Source of the DNA: Nocardia stercoris
GTDB lineage: Bacteria > Actinomycetota > Actinomycetes > Mycobacteriales > Mycobacteriaceae
Assembly (NCBI RefSeq): GCF_003696265.1
Contig: NZ_RFFH01000006.1
Span: forward strand, 219,149 to 283,148
Direction of reading: 5' to 3'
DNA length: 64,000 nucleotides
Under the pieces are notes generated by a model. That model worked only from the letters and a program-made list of their open reading frames with translations. It was not told the origin of the DNA and did no database searches. Position numbers and translations under genes: made by a program. Shown here piece after piece: positions 1 through 8,490 of this stretch (position 1 is its first letter; each line of letters begins with the position of its first letter).

Positions 1-71
1 TGCTTCCGCCGATCGACGGAACGCGAACCACAATAGCCGCTCTGTCACCGCCGTCACGCAACAAGGGTGAT

Positions 72-950
72 CTAGTGGCGGGCGAGAACATCGGGGCCGG
101 AACGGAAGCGGCCGCCCCGAAGCGCCAGCGTATGGGCACACTCGGCGGCTTCGGCGCCGGCGGCCGCCGCGGCGCCGGGCGCGGCCGCGATCCCCGCGCG
201 GAGCATCGCGGCCGCCCACCGCAGCGGCACCAGACCGTGCTCGGCGCAGCCGCTCGCGACCTCCTCGGCCAGTGTCCGCGAACGGGCCAGGTCCCCGGCG
301 GCGGCCGCGGCGGCCGCGACCAGCAGTGTCGACTTGATCCGGTGGCGCACGGAGGAACTCGCGTCGGCGAGTGCGAGCGCGGCCTCCGCGTGCGTGCGCG
401 GGTCGACGCCGGGCAGGCCACCGGCCAGGGCCGTCTCGGCGGTCACCCAGTGCCACCGCAGCAACACCCGGGCACCCACCGGCTGCGTGTCGATCAGCCG
501 CCGGCAACGCTGCAGCAGTCGCGCCGACAGGTTCGGCCGACCGGTCCCGAGACCGTCGGCGGCCAGCCCGGTCAGCGCGTCGCAGCGTGCCTGGGCGGCC
601 GCGAGCGAATCCGGCGTCACCACCGCTAGCGCGGCGGCCGGGCCGTCCAGCACGGCGGCCCGGCCGTGCCAGCCGAGCTGCCGCCACAGTGAGGCCTCGG
701 TGCTGGTCGCCAGGGAGCGCAGCGACGGGCCGACGGCGGGCGCGCGGCGCAGTTCGGCGAGTTCGGCGCGGGCGGCCGCATAGTGACCCTGACCACCCAG
801 GACCACGGCCCGCAGCCACGATTCCGCCGGGTTCACGGCTACCGGCAATTCCGCAGCAGCGCAGCCGGGCCGGGCGCCGAAGGCGGCCGCCACGAGCTCG
901 GGACGCACCTGATCAGCCGGTACGGCGGCCGGGAGGAAGGACAGATCCAT
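72..950 (-). CDS. Conserved hypothetical protein, Rv3415c-like, all-helical
   Basis: The 292-residue protein is Ala/Leu-rich and predicted helical. Regularly spaced small residues suggest TPR-like hairpins (for example around residues 50-75 and 185-260). No signal peptide, membrane segment or catalytic motif is visible. In M. tuberculosis a conserved hypothetical of similar size (Rv3415c) sits beside whiB3 in the same relative position, so I regard this as its orthologue by synteny and character. The function is unknown. It is transcribed away from the whiB3-like gene. The ATG at 948-950 is the only good start near the end of the helical region. Confidence 0.75.
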   Translation of the reverse strand: MDLSFLPAAVPADQVRPELVAAAFGARPGCAAAELPVAVNPAESWLRAVVLGGQGHYAAARAELAELRRAPAVGPSLRSLATSTEASLWRQLGWHGRAAVLDGPAAALAVVTPDSLAAAQARCDALTGLAADGLGTGRPNLSARLLQRCRRLIDTQPVGARVLLRWHWVTAETALAGGLPGVDPRTHAEAALALADASSSVRHRIKSTLLVAAAAAAAGDLARSRTLAEEVASGCAEHGLVPLRWAAAMLRAGIAAAPGAAAAAGAEAAECAHTLALRGGRFRSGPDVLARH

Positions 951-1610
951 TGCCGTACCCTATCGGGCCCGATTCGAACCCCCGGAATTCCCGCCGAAGA
1001 ATGCGAATAGCAATCGGACAGCATCCCGGATGGACCGCCGGGTTTCGGGCGGGTAAATCTCAGCTGGCAACGGACCGGCGCGGTCAGCGAGAATTCGTAC
1101 GATTTTCTGACAATTAACCTGATGGCAGCCCGACGGCTACTTGTGGCGGCCGTCACCGCGCTCGACCAGTGCTCTAGATCACATCTCGATGGATCGGCTA
1201 TCAGCGCCGCGCGGCGCGGATTCGCGACGAAACAGCTTATTACCTGGGCAAATACGAAGTACTCCCAGAATCGGGAAGTCCGCCCGCAGGCCGCCAACCG
1301 ATCAGTATGTCCGCGCTGATCCGGAAAGTACATAGCTAGAAGGTAAAACCTGCACGGTGAACATTTTTGAATCGTCGATCAGCAAAGTATTGACGCCAAT
1401 TCGTTACCCGTCATAACGTACGTCATCGCCGATGTCGGCGCCGCTCGAGAATTGCGGTACCGACATCACAGCGAAATCGCCGGAAGCCAGCCGGCGATAC
1501 CAGGTCCGAGCCCAACCTCGGCGCGGTCGTCCCGACCACGCCCGTGGGCCGGGCGACGTTGCTGCCACCCGCTCGACAACGCCGACGAGCTCGCACTCGA
1601 GGAGTTCACC
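951..1610. other. 660-bp intergenic region upstream of the whiB3-like gene
   Basis: No open frame here has convincing coding character on either strand. The middle part (about 1060-1420) is visibly more AT-rich than its surroundings, as expected of a promoter region between two divergent genes. A TTGACG at 1390-1395, followed 16 bases later by CATAAC, could be a housekeeping-type promoter for the whiB3-like gene, giving a leader of about 190 bases. Long 5' leaders are known for whiB genes. The promoter call is weak. Confidence 0.4.
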
Positions 1611-1904
1611 ATGCCCATGCCCACTCACCTGCCCGGACCGAACGCCGACGTCTGGGACTGGCAGATGCGAGGGTCCTGCCGCGGCGTGGATTCCTCGGTC
1701 TTCTTCCACCCGGACGGCGAACGCGGCCGCGCCCGCACCCAGCGCGAGCTGCGCGCCAAGGAGATCTGCCGGTCCTGCCCCGTCCTGGCCCAGTGCCGCA
1801 CCCACGCCCTCAAGGTCAGTGAGCCGTACGGAATCTGGGGCGGCATGTCCGAGACCGAGCGCGAGATGCACGCCCGCCGCAACCGCCGGCGCGTAGCCGT
1901 CTGA
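1611..1904 (+). CDS. whiB3: WhiB-family iron-sulfur transcription factor, WhiB3-like
   Basis: This 97-residue protein carries the full WhiB signature. Four cysteines (C23, C53, C56, C62) with C-x2-C-x5-C spacing would hold a [4Fe-4S] cluster. GIWGG (74-78) is the turn that binds the sigma-A subunit, followed by a basic Arg-rich DNA-binding tail (88-94). The N-terminus MPMPTHLPGPNADVWDWQ closely resembles M. tuberculosis WhiB3, a redox sensor that controls lipid and sulfur metabolism. The frame is open further upstream, but ATG 1611 is preceded by GAGGAG and fits the family length. The neighbours (Rv3415c-like gene, groES-groEL1) match the WhiB3 locus. Confidence 0.9.
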   Translation: MPMPTHLPGPNADVWDWQMRGSCRGVDSSVFFHPDGERGRARTQRELRAKEICRSCPVLAQCRTHALKVSEPYGIWGGMSETEREMHARRNRRRVAV

Positions 1905-2146
1905 GCACCATCGGCCGCCTACATCGTGCGGCCACCCAGCTCCGTTACAGCTGTGGGGAAATCCCTCCCATCCGGATCCGGCGGTGCGCCGAATGCCTAG
2001 CAAATACTTGGCCACTCGAAGATCGTCACCACGCACCCGGCGTGTCCGCCTAGCGGTCGGCGCGTCGACGGCGTGTTGCCGCAGGCACTCTCGGCGCGTC
2101 TCCATCGCTCCGAGGGCGGCCGAGTCATTCGTGCCCCCGGCTACGA

Positions 2147-2203
2147 GGAGGTGATAGCGGCCCGCTACGGTAGTGGCCGATGACACAGAACGGAGCGTTG
2201 TGA
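2147..2203 (+). promoter_or_regulatory. Strong ribosome-binding site with two tiny overlapping leader frames before the sigma gene
   Basis: GGAGGTGAT (2147-2155) is a perfect complement to the 16S 3' end, but it lies 17 bases before the first sigma start (GTG 2173). It directly serves no long frame. GTG 2151 opens a 10-codon frame ending at TGA 2181-2183. That stop overlaps ATG 2180 (ATGA), which opens a 7-codon frame ending at TGA 2201-2203. This second stop overlaps GTG 2200, an in-frame alternative start of the sigma factor. A small stem (CGGCC 2158-2162 with GGCCG 2175-2179) could form between them. Coupled translation is an inference. Confidence 0.3.
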
Positions 2204-2853
2204 CTACGCGGCCGCCGGCCGCAGGGGGCGGCTCGTTCCAGCAGGCAGCCACGTCCACTGTGGTTGCGCAATCGAGCGCCGACTCCGCGGTATCGGCACG
2301 CGTCGCTGAAGGTATCGAACTCGCCGCCCTGTTGGAGCGGTGCGGGGACTCGGATCAGCAGGCGTTCGCCGAGCTGTACGACCGCACCAGCGCCCGGGTC
2401 TACGGGCTGGTGCTGCGGGTTCTGCACGACCCGGGCTACGCCGAAGAGACCACCCAAGAGGTGTACCTGCAGATCTGGCGCACCGCAGCCAATTTCGACT
2501 CGACCAAGGGTTCCGCGGTCACCTGGCTGATGACCCTGGCGCACCGCCGCGCGGTGGACCGGGTACGCGCCGAGCAGGCACACGCACAGCGCGAGGTCGC
2601 CTACGGCACAGCCACTCTCGGCAACGAGTTCGACGAGGTGACCGAAGAGGTAGGACGCCGGCTCGATCAGCAAGCCGTCCGGGAGGGACTGGCGACCCTG
2701 ACCGAGACGCAGCGCGAGGCTATTTCGCTCGCCTATTTCGGCGGGCGCACCTACGCGGAGGTCGCGGCCCATCTGGGAGTAGGCCTGCCCACCGTGAAGT
2801 CCCGGATTCGGGACGGTTTGACACGACTGAAGAAGAGTTTGGGAGTGACCTGA
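2173..2853 (+). CDS. ECF RNA polymerase sigma factor, SigK-like
   Basis: The protein has up to 226 residues with the two ECF domains. Region 2 (about residues 60-130) contains the promoter-melting segment around FAELYDRT and the basic run AHRRAVDRVR. Region 4 (about 165-224) has the helix-turn-helix LAYFGGRTYAEVAAHLGVGLPTVKSR split at residues around GGRTY and TVKSR. Sequence character and the adjacent RskA-like gene place it with SigK, which in mycobacteria controls mpt70/mpt83-type secreted proteins. The N-terminus is about 45 residues longer than M. tuberculosis SigK. GTG 2173 or GTG 2200 could be the true start. It is separated by one base from the downstream partner. Confidence 0.85.
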   Translation: MADDTERSVVTTRPPAAGGGSFQQAATSTVVAQSSADSAVSARVAEGIELAALLERCGDSDQQAFAELYDRTSARVYGLVLRVLHDPGYAEETTQEVYLQIWRTAANFDSTKGSAVTWLMTLAHRRAVDRVRAEQAHAQREVAYGTATLGNEFDEVTEEVGRRLDQQAVREGLATLTETQREAISLAYFGGRTYAEVAAHLGVGLPTVKSRIRDGLTRLKKSLGVT

Positions 2854-2854
2854 A

Positions 2855-3163
2855 ATGAACGAGAGCCAGATCGATCTCGCGCATGCACTCGCGCTCGGAT
2901 CGATCGGCGACGAGGATCAGCGCGCGACGGCCGACCTGCTGGACAGTGGTAATGCGATGTTGCGCGCGGACTTCGCGAAGGAGGTGCAGCTGACCAGGGA
3001 AGCCCTCGCCGAATTCACCGCAGCGGCCGCGATCGCGCCGCCTGCGTCGCTCCGCGATCGAGTCCTCGCTGCCATCGCCGCCGACGCCGCCCCGGCCGTC
3101 GGCCACCCGCGTGGCCCGGTCCACGGCAGTTCCTCGCTGCACACCGGCCAGTACGGCGGATAG
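2855..3163 (+). CDS. Short RskA-like anti-sigma domain without membrane anchor
   Basis: This 102-residue protein starts one base after the sigma stop codon, so the two are almost certainly co-translated. Residues 5-80 resemble the cytoplasmic anti-sigma domain of RskA: an acidic/helical start (IDLAHALALGSIGDED), then an helix-rich core, then ASLRDRVLAAI just before where the membrane helix normally begins. RskA proteins continue with a transmembrane segment and an extracytoplasmic domain. Here the frame ends after a Gly/Ser/His-rich tail, with no hydrophobic stretch. It could be a soluble anti-sigma factor or a degenerate one. The identification rests on position and weak similarity. Confidence 0.65.
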   Translation: MNESQIDLAHALALGSIGDEDQRATADLLDSGNAMLRADFAKEVQLTREALAEFTAAAAIAPPASLRDRVLAAIAADAAPAVGHPRGPVHGSSSLHTGQYGG

Positions 3164-3175
3164 CCCCCGACAACG

Positions 3176-3217
3176 AAAAACGATGGCCCACACACCGATC
3201 GGTGTGTGGGCCATCGT
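3176..3217 (-). terminator. Intrinsic terminator of groES-groEL1 (38-bp palindrome plus U-tract)
   Basis: Positions 3180-3217 form an uninterrupted palindrome with arms of about 19 bases and no spacer. On the minus strand it is followed by five T residues (A run at 3176-3180 on the plus strand). That fits a rho-independent terminator for groEL1. It lies between convergent genes, and the hairpin could also stop the plus-strand sigma transcript, although that side has no T run. Confidence 0.75.
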
Positions 3218-3232
3218 CGTATCGGGCTGCGA

Positions 3233-4840
3233 TCAGTGCGCGTGACCGTGGTGACCGGCCGGCTCTTCCTCGGCCGGCTTGTCGGTGACGGCGACCTCGG
3301 TGGTGAGAACCATCCGGGCCACCGACACGGCGTTCACGACCGCCGAGCGGGTCACCTTGACCGGGTCGATGACCCCGTCGGTGACCAGGTCGCCGTAGGC
3401 GAGGGTGGCGGCGTTGAAGCCGTCCTTGCCGTCGGCGACCTTGCTGACCACGACCGCGCCGTCGACGCCGGCGTTGGTGGCGATCCAGAACAGCGGGGCC
3501 TGCAGGGCCTTCGCGACCACGTCGACACCGATGGCGGCGTCACCGGTCAACGAGGCGCGCAGGTCGGCCAGCTTGGTGGCGGCCTGCACCAGCGCGGTAC
3601 CACCGCCGGGCACGATGCCCTCCTCGACGGCGGCCTTGGCCGCGGAGACCGCGTCCTCGACCCGGTACTTGCGCTCCTTGAGCGCGGTCTCGGTGGCCGC
3701 ACCGACCTTGATCACCGCGACGCCGCCGGACAGCTTCGCCAGCCGCTCCTCGAGCTTCTCGCGGTCCCAGTCGGAGTCGGTCGCCTCGATCTCGCCGCGC
3801 AGCTGCGCGACGCGCGCCTTGATGGCGTCGGCGGTGCCGGCGCCCTCCACGATCGTGGTGTTGTCCTTGGTGACGACCACGCGCCGGGCCTGGCCCAGCA
3901 GGTCGATGCCCGCGTCGCGCAGCGTGATCCCGAGATCGGGGTTGATCACGGTGCCACCGGTGACGACCGCCAGGTCGTCCAGGAACGCCTTGCGGCGGTC
4001 ACCGAAGTACGGCGCCTTCACCGCGACGACCTTGAGGGTCTTGCGCAGCGCGTTGACCACCAGGGTGGACAGCGCCTCGCCCTCGACGTCCTCGGCGATG
4101 ATCACGACGGACTTGCCGGCCTCGGCGACCTTCTCCAGCACCGGCAGCAGGTCCGGCAGCGAGGAGATCTTGTCGCGGTGCAGCAGGATGTACGGGTCGT
4201 CGAGCGCCGCTTCCTGCTTGTCGGGGTCGGTGACGAAATAGGCCGACAGGTAACCCTTGTCGAACTGCACGCCCTCGGTGACGACGAGTTCGGTGTGCAG
4301 CGTGGAGGACTCCTCCACGGTGACCACACCGTCCTTGCCGACGGTGGTGAGCGCCTTGCCGACGATCTCGCCGATCTCCTCGTCGCGCGAGGAGACGGTG
4401 GCGACCTGCGCGATGGCCTGCTCGCCGGAGACCGGCTTCGCGGCCGCCAGCAGCGCCTGCGCCACGACGTCGGCGGCCTGGCTCATGCCGGCGCCGAGGC
4501 CGATCGGGTTGGCACCCGCGGCGACGTTCTTCAGGCCGCCCTTGATCAGGGCCTGGGCCAGCACGGTGGCGGTGGTGGTGCCGTCGCCGGCGACGTCGTT
4601 GGTCTTAGTGGCGACGCTCTTGACCAGCTGCGCGCCCAGGTTCTCGAAGGGGTCCTCGAGGTCGATGTCACGCGCGATGGTGACACCGTCGTTGGTGACG
4701 GTCGGGCCACCGAAGGCCTTGGCCAGCACCACGTGCCGGCCGCGCGGGCCCAGCGTGACCTTGACGGCGTCGGCGAGCTTGTCGACGCCGCGCTCCATAG
4801 CCCGGCGAGCGTGCTCGTCGAACTCGATCTGCTTTGCCAT
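3233..4840 (-). CDS. groEL1: 60-kDa chaperonin GroEL1 with His-rich C-terminus
   Basis: The 535-residue protein is a full-length GroEL subunit. It has the GDGTTTATVLAQ nucleotide segment (about 85-96), GGGTALVQA in the equatorial domain, and GKDGVVTVEESS in the apical/intermediate region. The C-terminus ends GHHGHAH instead of the Gly-Met repeats of housekeeping GroEL. That His-rich tail is the mark of actinobacterial GroEL1, which in mycobacteria has roles in mycolate/biofilm formation and metal handling rather than bulk folding. It lies 124 bases downstream of groES in the same operon. The ATG start has AGGAA upstream. A second, housekeeping groEL2 is expected elsewhere in the genome. Confidence 0.95.
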   Translation of the reverse strand: MAKQIEFDEHARRAMERGVDKLADAVKVTLGPRGRHVVLAKAFGGPTVTNDGVTIARDIDLEDPFENLGAQLVKSVATKTNDVAGDGTTTATVLAQALIKGGLKNVAAGANPIGLGAGMSQAADVVAQALLAAAKPVSGEQAIAQVATVSSRDEEIGEIVGKALTTVGKDGVVTVEESSTLHTELVVTEGVQFDKGYLSAYFVTDPDKQEAALDDPYILLHRDKISSLPDLLPVLEKVAEAGKSVVIIAEDVEGEALSTLVVNALRKTLKVVAVKAPYFGDRRKAFLDDLAVVTGGTVINPDLGITLRDAGIDLLGQARRVVVTKDNTTIVEGAGTADAIKARVAQLRGEIEATDSDWDREKLEERLAKLSGGVAVIKVGAATETALKERKYRVEDAVSAAKAAVEEGIVPGGGTALVQAATKLADLRASLTGDAAIGVDVVAKALQAPLFWIATNAGVDGAVVVSKVADGKDGFNAATLAYGDLVTDGVIDPVKVTRSAVVNAVSVARMVLTTEVAVTDKPAEEEPAGHHGHAH

Positions 4841-4964
4841 GAGTGAATTCCTGTGTCTTCAGGCGACTCCCGGGCCCGGCCCGGGTGTGCGGAGGGTGTC
4901 GTAACGACCGCTGCCCCGGCGCCCACGAGTGGGTACCAGGGCAGCGGCGTCGGTTACGACTGGG

Positions 4965-5267
4965 TCACTTGTTGACGACAGCGAGGATGTCGCGCGCCGA
5001 CAGGATCAGGTACTCGCCACCGTTGTACTTGATCTCGGTGCCGCCGTACTTGCTGTAGATGACGGTGTCGCCCTCCGCGACATCCAGCGGAATCCGCTTG
5101 GAGCCGGCGTCGTCCCAGCGGCCGGGGCCCACGGCGATGACGGTGCCCTCCTGGGGCTTCTCCTTCGCCGTGTCGGGAATGACCAGACCGGAGGCGGTCG
5201 TCGTCTCGGCCTCACCGGCCTGGACGAGGATCTTGTCCTCGAGCGGCTTGATGTTCACGCTCGCCAC
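4965..5267 (-). CDS. groES: 10-kDa co-chaperonin GroES
   Basis: The 100-residue protein spans the whole GroES family. It starts ASVNIKPLEDKILVQ, has the mobile loop EAETTTASGLVIPDTAKEK (about residues 18-36), and ends ILSARDILAVVNK. It forms the heptameric lid of the GroEL cage. The GTG start at 5265-5267 is preceded by GGAGGG at ideal spacing. It is the first gene of the groES-groEL1 operon, with a CIRCE operator about 158 bases upstream. Confidence 0.96.
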   Translation of the reverse strand: MASVNIKPLEDKILVQAGEAETTTASGLVIPDTAKEKPQEGTVIAVGPGRWDDAGSKRIPLDVAEGDTVIYSKYGGTEIKYNGGEYLILSARDILAVVNK

Positions 5268-5856
5268 GTTGAGCCCTCCAAATTCAGGGGATCGGTCGTC
5301 CGGGGCGGTTCCCCGGACTCACGGTTTGGGTCAGGTGCTGACTCTGCGCGAAGCCCCGTCGTCGCGGGTGCCGGGACCCCAGCTCAGGCACCTTGATCTG
5401 GCACCCGAGCACTGCAAGTGCCAACTAGCACTCTATACATGAGAGTGCCAGTCCTCAAGGCCGGGGGCACCCGCGAAACACCGTGGATCCGACACGCCGA
5501 AAGCGTGGAAAGTGATCTCCGAAATCTGTAACGTTCGGATAACGGTATGTGACACTATGGACGTCGACGCCGTGACGTTCCGCACCGGGACCAGAAGCAC
5601 AGGGGGCCGGTACTTCAACGGGGTCGATCACCGAGTACGCACCACCTGCTTCACCCGCGCGCGAGCAGCACCCGCGCACGCCTGAGACGAGAGCTAGAGC
5701 ACACGTGATCACCGGCCGCGCCCGACACCGAAACGGATTCGGGCACAGCCGGAGCTGGATCTGCCGCCCGGGCCGGCCGCACACCGTGCCGACACCCGGA
5801 CAGACCGTTCGCGATGGTCGGCAACGCCACGACCATCCGCGCGAAGGGAGGTGAAG
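5268..5856. other. 589-bp divergent intergenic region, groES / Hsp70-like gene
   Basis: Apart from the CIRCE operator I see no gene. The groES side (5268-5460) holds its untranslated leader. The rest precedes the rightward Hsp70-like gene. A GGAA (5507-5510) and a CGTT (5532-5535) resemble the halves of an ECF promoter, but the spacing of about 21 bases is longer than usual. I do not call a promoter there. Confidence 0.4.
5425..5451 (-). promoter_or_regulatory. CIRCE operator (HrcA site) upstream of groES
   Basis: CTAGCACTC, nine bases, then GAGTGCCAG matches the CIRCE consensus TTAGCACTC-N9-GAGTGCTAA with one arm mismatch. This is the binding site of the heat-shock repressor HrcA. On the minus strand a TTGAGG (5453-5458) and a TATAGA (5432-5437) overlap or flank it and could be the promoter, although their 15-base spacing is short. 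hrcA itself is not in the window. Confidence 0.9.
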
Positions 5857-7296
5857 ATGCGTACATCCCTGGGTATCTCGGCCGGGAAAGAGGTCGTGTG
5901 CTCGGCACTGGTCACCACCGCGCCCAACGGCGCACAGAGCTTCGACTACCGCATGGTCTCCGCGGACGTCGCGCACTCCGACCTCGGCGACCTCGTCGCA
6001 TCCTCCATCGAGCTGATGACCACCCAGATGCCGCGAGATGTCGCACACCTCACGGGATCTCACCACCACTCCGCCTCCGGTATCCCGTCGCGCAGCGAAG
6101 CCACCGGGCCGCCAGGGGCCATCGCGGTGGCCTACCGGGACCGGGAACAGGCCGTCGCCATTCGCTCGGCCGTCGGCCGCCGCCGCGATGTCCAGTTGAT
6201 CGACGAGGGCACCGCGGCACTGACATACCTGCGGCACACCGGCCTGCTCGACCAGCACGAGACCGTCGCCATCATCGACTTCGGTGCTACCGGAACGAGT
6301 GTCACCGTCGCCGACCTCGCCGAGGAGGCCGTACTGCGCTGCGAGCGCACGCCCACGGTGAGCGGCCGCGCCATCGACGAGCTCATCTACCACCACCTGC
6401 TCGACTGCCACTTCGCCCGGCGCGGAACGCGTCCCAACCGCAGCATGCTGATCAACCGCAGCCGCGCCGCCAAGGAGCACCTGTCCATCTCCCCCGCGGT
6501 CACCATCGACCACGTGGCCGGGCGCCCGCTCAAACTGACCCGCGCCGACTTCGAGGAACTCATCCTCGACCTGCTGCACGAGTCGGCGAATTTCGTTGCG
6601 GGCGTGTTCAGCCGGGCCCCCAAGAGACCGCGCGCCGCCGCGGTCATCGGTGGCGGCGCGAACATCCCCGCGGTCGCCGCCAGTCTCCGGCATCTGCTCG
6701 ACATCCCGGTGCTCACACTCGCCGAGCCCGAGGCGATCACCGCGAAAGGCGCTGCGCTGGTTGCGGATGCGATGCAGCCCACGGCCGCCGGCGGCCGCAG
6801 CGACGCACCGGGCATCACCTTCGGCAAGCTCGTCGGCACCTTCGCCGGCGCGGTGGCCGTGGTGGGGCTCGTCGTGGGTTACGGCGTGAAGGAGCTCAGC
6901 TCGACGGGCAACCACGACTTCAGCCCCGTCGGCACCAGCAACTCCGCACCGCTCACCACACCGCCGACCACCGTCGACCCGGCGCCGAGCACCCTGAACA
7001 GCGCCACTCACCAACCGCCGCAATACAACACACCGTCCAACGGCGGCGCCGACGCCTCCCCGCAGAACACGGTGCCGCTGCGCCCCGACCCCAACCTGCC
7101 GCAGATCCCGTTCCCGGACCTGCCGCACCTGCTGGGCCCACTACTGAACCTGGACAACAACGGCAACCACGGCCAGAACCAGGGCCAGGATCACGACTGG
7201 AACGGCAACTATGGGAACAACGGGAACAGCCCCGGCGCCATGCACGCCGACAGCCAGAGACCGCGCCTGAATTCGGGCTCCCCGCACGGACGTTGA
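5857..7296 (+). CDS. Membrane-anchored Hsp70/actin-fold protein
   Basis: Residues 1-310 (479-residue protein) have the Hsp70/actin ATPase layout. LGISAGKE near the start is the phosphate-1 loop, IDFGATGTSVTV (about 145-156) the phosphate-2 loop, and AAVIGGGANIPAV (about 268-280) the adenosine motif. There is no peptide-binding domain. Instead a hydrophobic segment, GTFAGAVAVVGLVVGYGV (about 328-345), is followed by a Pro/Asn/Gly-rich, probably extracytoplasmic tail. Such proteins are common in Actinobacteria but their role is unknown. ATG 5857 is chosen because GGGAGGTGA lies just upstream. It diverges from groES and could share stress control. Confidence 0.8.
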   Translation: MRTSLGISAGKEVVCSALVTTAPNGAQSFDYRMVSADVAHSDLGDLVASSIELMTTQMPRDVAHLTGSHHHSASGIPSRSEATGPPGAIAVAYRDREQAVAIRSAVGRRRDVQLIDEGTAALTYLRHTGLLDQHETVAIIDFGATGTSVTVADLAEEAVLRCERTPTVSGRAIDELIYHHLLDCHFARRGTRPNRSMLINRSRAAKEHLSISPAVTIDHVAGRPLKLTRADFEELILDLLHESANFVAGVFSRAPKRPRAAAVIGGGANIPAVAASLRHLLDIPVLTLAEPEAITAKGAALVADAMQPTAAGGRSDAPGITFGKLVGTFAGAVAVVGLVVGYGVKELSSTGNHDFSPVGTSNSAPLTTPPTTVDPAPSTLNSATHQPPQYNTPSNGGADASPQNTVPLRPDPNLPQIPFPDLPHLLGPLLNLDNNGNHGQNQGQDHDWNGNYGNNGNSPGAMHADSQRPRLNSGSPHGR

Positions 7297-7440
7297 GCGG
7301 GGGCTGCTTCGGCCGGCCACCCGGGGAAGCGGGCAGGCGGACCGCCTGAGGGCCTGCGGGCCCTGCGTCGAGGTGAGCAGTCCCGTTCCAGGCCGATCGG
7401 ATTCCGCCAGGCAGCCCGCCCGCACGGCAAGCAGCCCGGC

Positions 7441-8490
7441 TCAGGGCAGGCGGCTGACCGAGACCGGCAGGCCGGGGTCGGTGGCGACCGAGAGGTCGGA
7501 AGGCTCTGCCCCACCGGCGATCACGTGCGCACCCAGCGTCGCGATCATGACGCCGTTGTCCGTGCACAGTCGCGGCTTCGGCACCCGCAAGCGGATACCC
7601 GCCGCGGTGCAACGCTCTTCGGCCAGTGAACGGATCCGGGAGTTCGCGGTGGCACCGCCACCGAGCACCAGGGTGTCCACGCCGGTCTCCCGCACCGCGC
7701 GAATCGCCTTCAGCGTCAGCACATCCGCGACCGCTTCCTGGAAGGACGCGGCGACGTCGGGGATCGGGATCGGCCGACCCTCGCGCTGCGCGGATTCGAC
7801 GTAGCGGGCCACCGCCGTCTTCAGGCCGGAGAAGGAGAAGTCGAACAGCGGGTCCCGCGGCCCGGTCATCCCGCGCGGGAACGCAATCGCCTGCGGATCA
7901 CCCTGCGTGGCAGCCGAATCCAGCGCCGGTCCACCCGGGTAGCCCAGGCCGAGCAGGCGCGCGACCTTGTCGAACGCCTCACCGGCGGCATCGTCGACGG
8001 TGCTGCCGAGCTCCACGATCGGCGCCGCCAGCTCACTGACCTGCAGCAGATGGGTGTGGCCGCCGGACACCAGCAGCGCCACCGCGGGCGGCATCGGACC
8101 GTGTTCGAGAGTGTCGACCGCGACGTGGCCGCCCAGGTGATTCAGCGCGTACAGCGGGATATCCCACGCCGCCGCATAGGCTTTCGCGGCCGCGACCCCG
8201 ACCAGCAGCGCGCCGGCCAGTCCCGGGCCGATGGTCACGGCGATCGCGTCCGGTTTGCCGATCCCGGCGGCGGCCAGCGCCCGCCGCATGGTCGGCCCGA
8301 TGGCTTCCAGGTGCGCCCGGGACGCGATCTCCGGCACCACCCCACCGAAACGGGCGTGCTGATCGACGCTGGAGGCGACCTCGTCGGCCAGGAGCTCGCA
8401 GCTGCCGTCCCCGTGCCAGCGCACGATGCCCACACCGGTCTCGTCGCAGGAACTCTCGACACCCATGACGATCATGCCGTCGCCGATCAC
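7441..8490 (-). CDS. tsaD: tRNA N6-threonylcarbamoyladenosine transferase TsaD
   Basis: TsaD moves the threonylcarbamoyl group from threonylcarbamoyl-AMP to A37 of ANN-decoding tRNAs, acting with TsaB and TsaE. The 349-residue protein opens with MGVESSCDETGVG, has the metal-binding histidines in NHLGGH (H118, H122), VSGGHTHL, and the late GGGATANSRIR motif. Start GTG 8490 overlaps the rimI stop as GTGA. ATG 8475 (residue 6) is an alternative. It is last in the nnr-alr-hydrolase-tsaE / tsaB-rimI-tsaD leftward series. The tsaC partner is not in this window. Confidence 0.96.
   Translation of the reverse strand: MIGDGMIVMGVESSCDETGVGIVRWHGDGSCELLADEVASSVDQHARFGGVVPEIASRAHLEAIGPTMRRALAAAGIGKPDAIAVTIGPGLAGALLVGVAAAKAYAAAWDIPLYALNHLGGHVAVDTLEHGPMPPAVALLVSGGHTHLLQVSELAAPIVELGSTVDDAAGEAFDKVARLLGLGYPGGPALDSAATQGDPQAIAFPRGMTGPRDPLFDFSFSGLKTAVARYVESAQREGRPIPIPDVAASFQEAVADVLTLKAIRAVRETGVDTLVLGGGATANSRIRSLAEERCTAAGIRLRVPKPRLCTDNGVMIATLGAHVIAGGAEPSDLSVATDPGLPVSVSRLP

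Noticed and set aside
839..1333. 164-codon minus-strand frame upstream of the Rv3415c-like gene
   Set aside because: It overlaps that gene's coding region in another frame and has no coding character. The real gene starts at 950.
1452..1610. In-frame N-terminal extension of the WhiB3-like protein
   Set aside because: The extension is Arg/Pro/Ser-rich without conservation, and a good ribosome-binding site sits directly before ATG 1611, which gives the family length.
3206..4846. Long plus-strand frame opposite groEL1
   Set aside because: The minus strand is an unmistakable GroEL. The opposite frame is an artefact of third-position GC bias.
5507..5535. ECF-type promoter (GGAA ... CGTT) before the Hsp70-like gene
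   Set aside because: Spacing of about 21 bases exceeds the usual 16-19, and such short motifs are frequent by chance.
5455..7128. Long minus-strand frame opposite the Hsp70-like gene
   Set aside because: The plus strand has ATPase motifs, a good ribosome-binding site and a membrane helix. The minus frame has no recognisable protein features.
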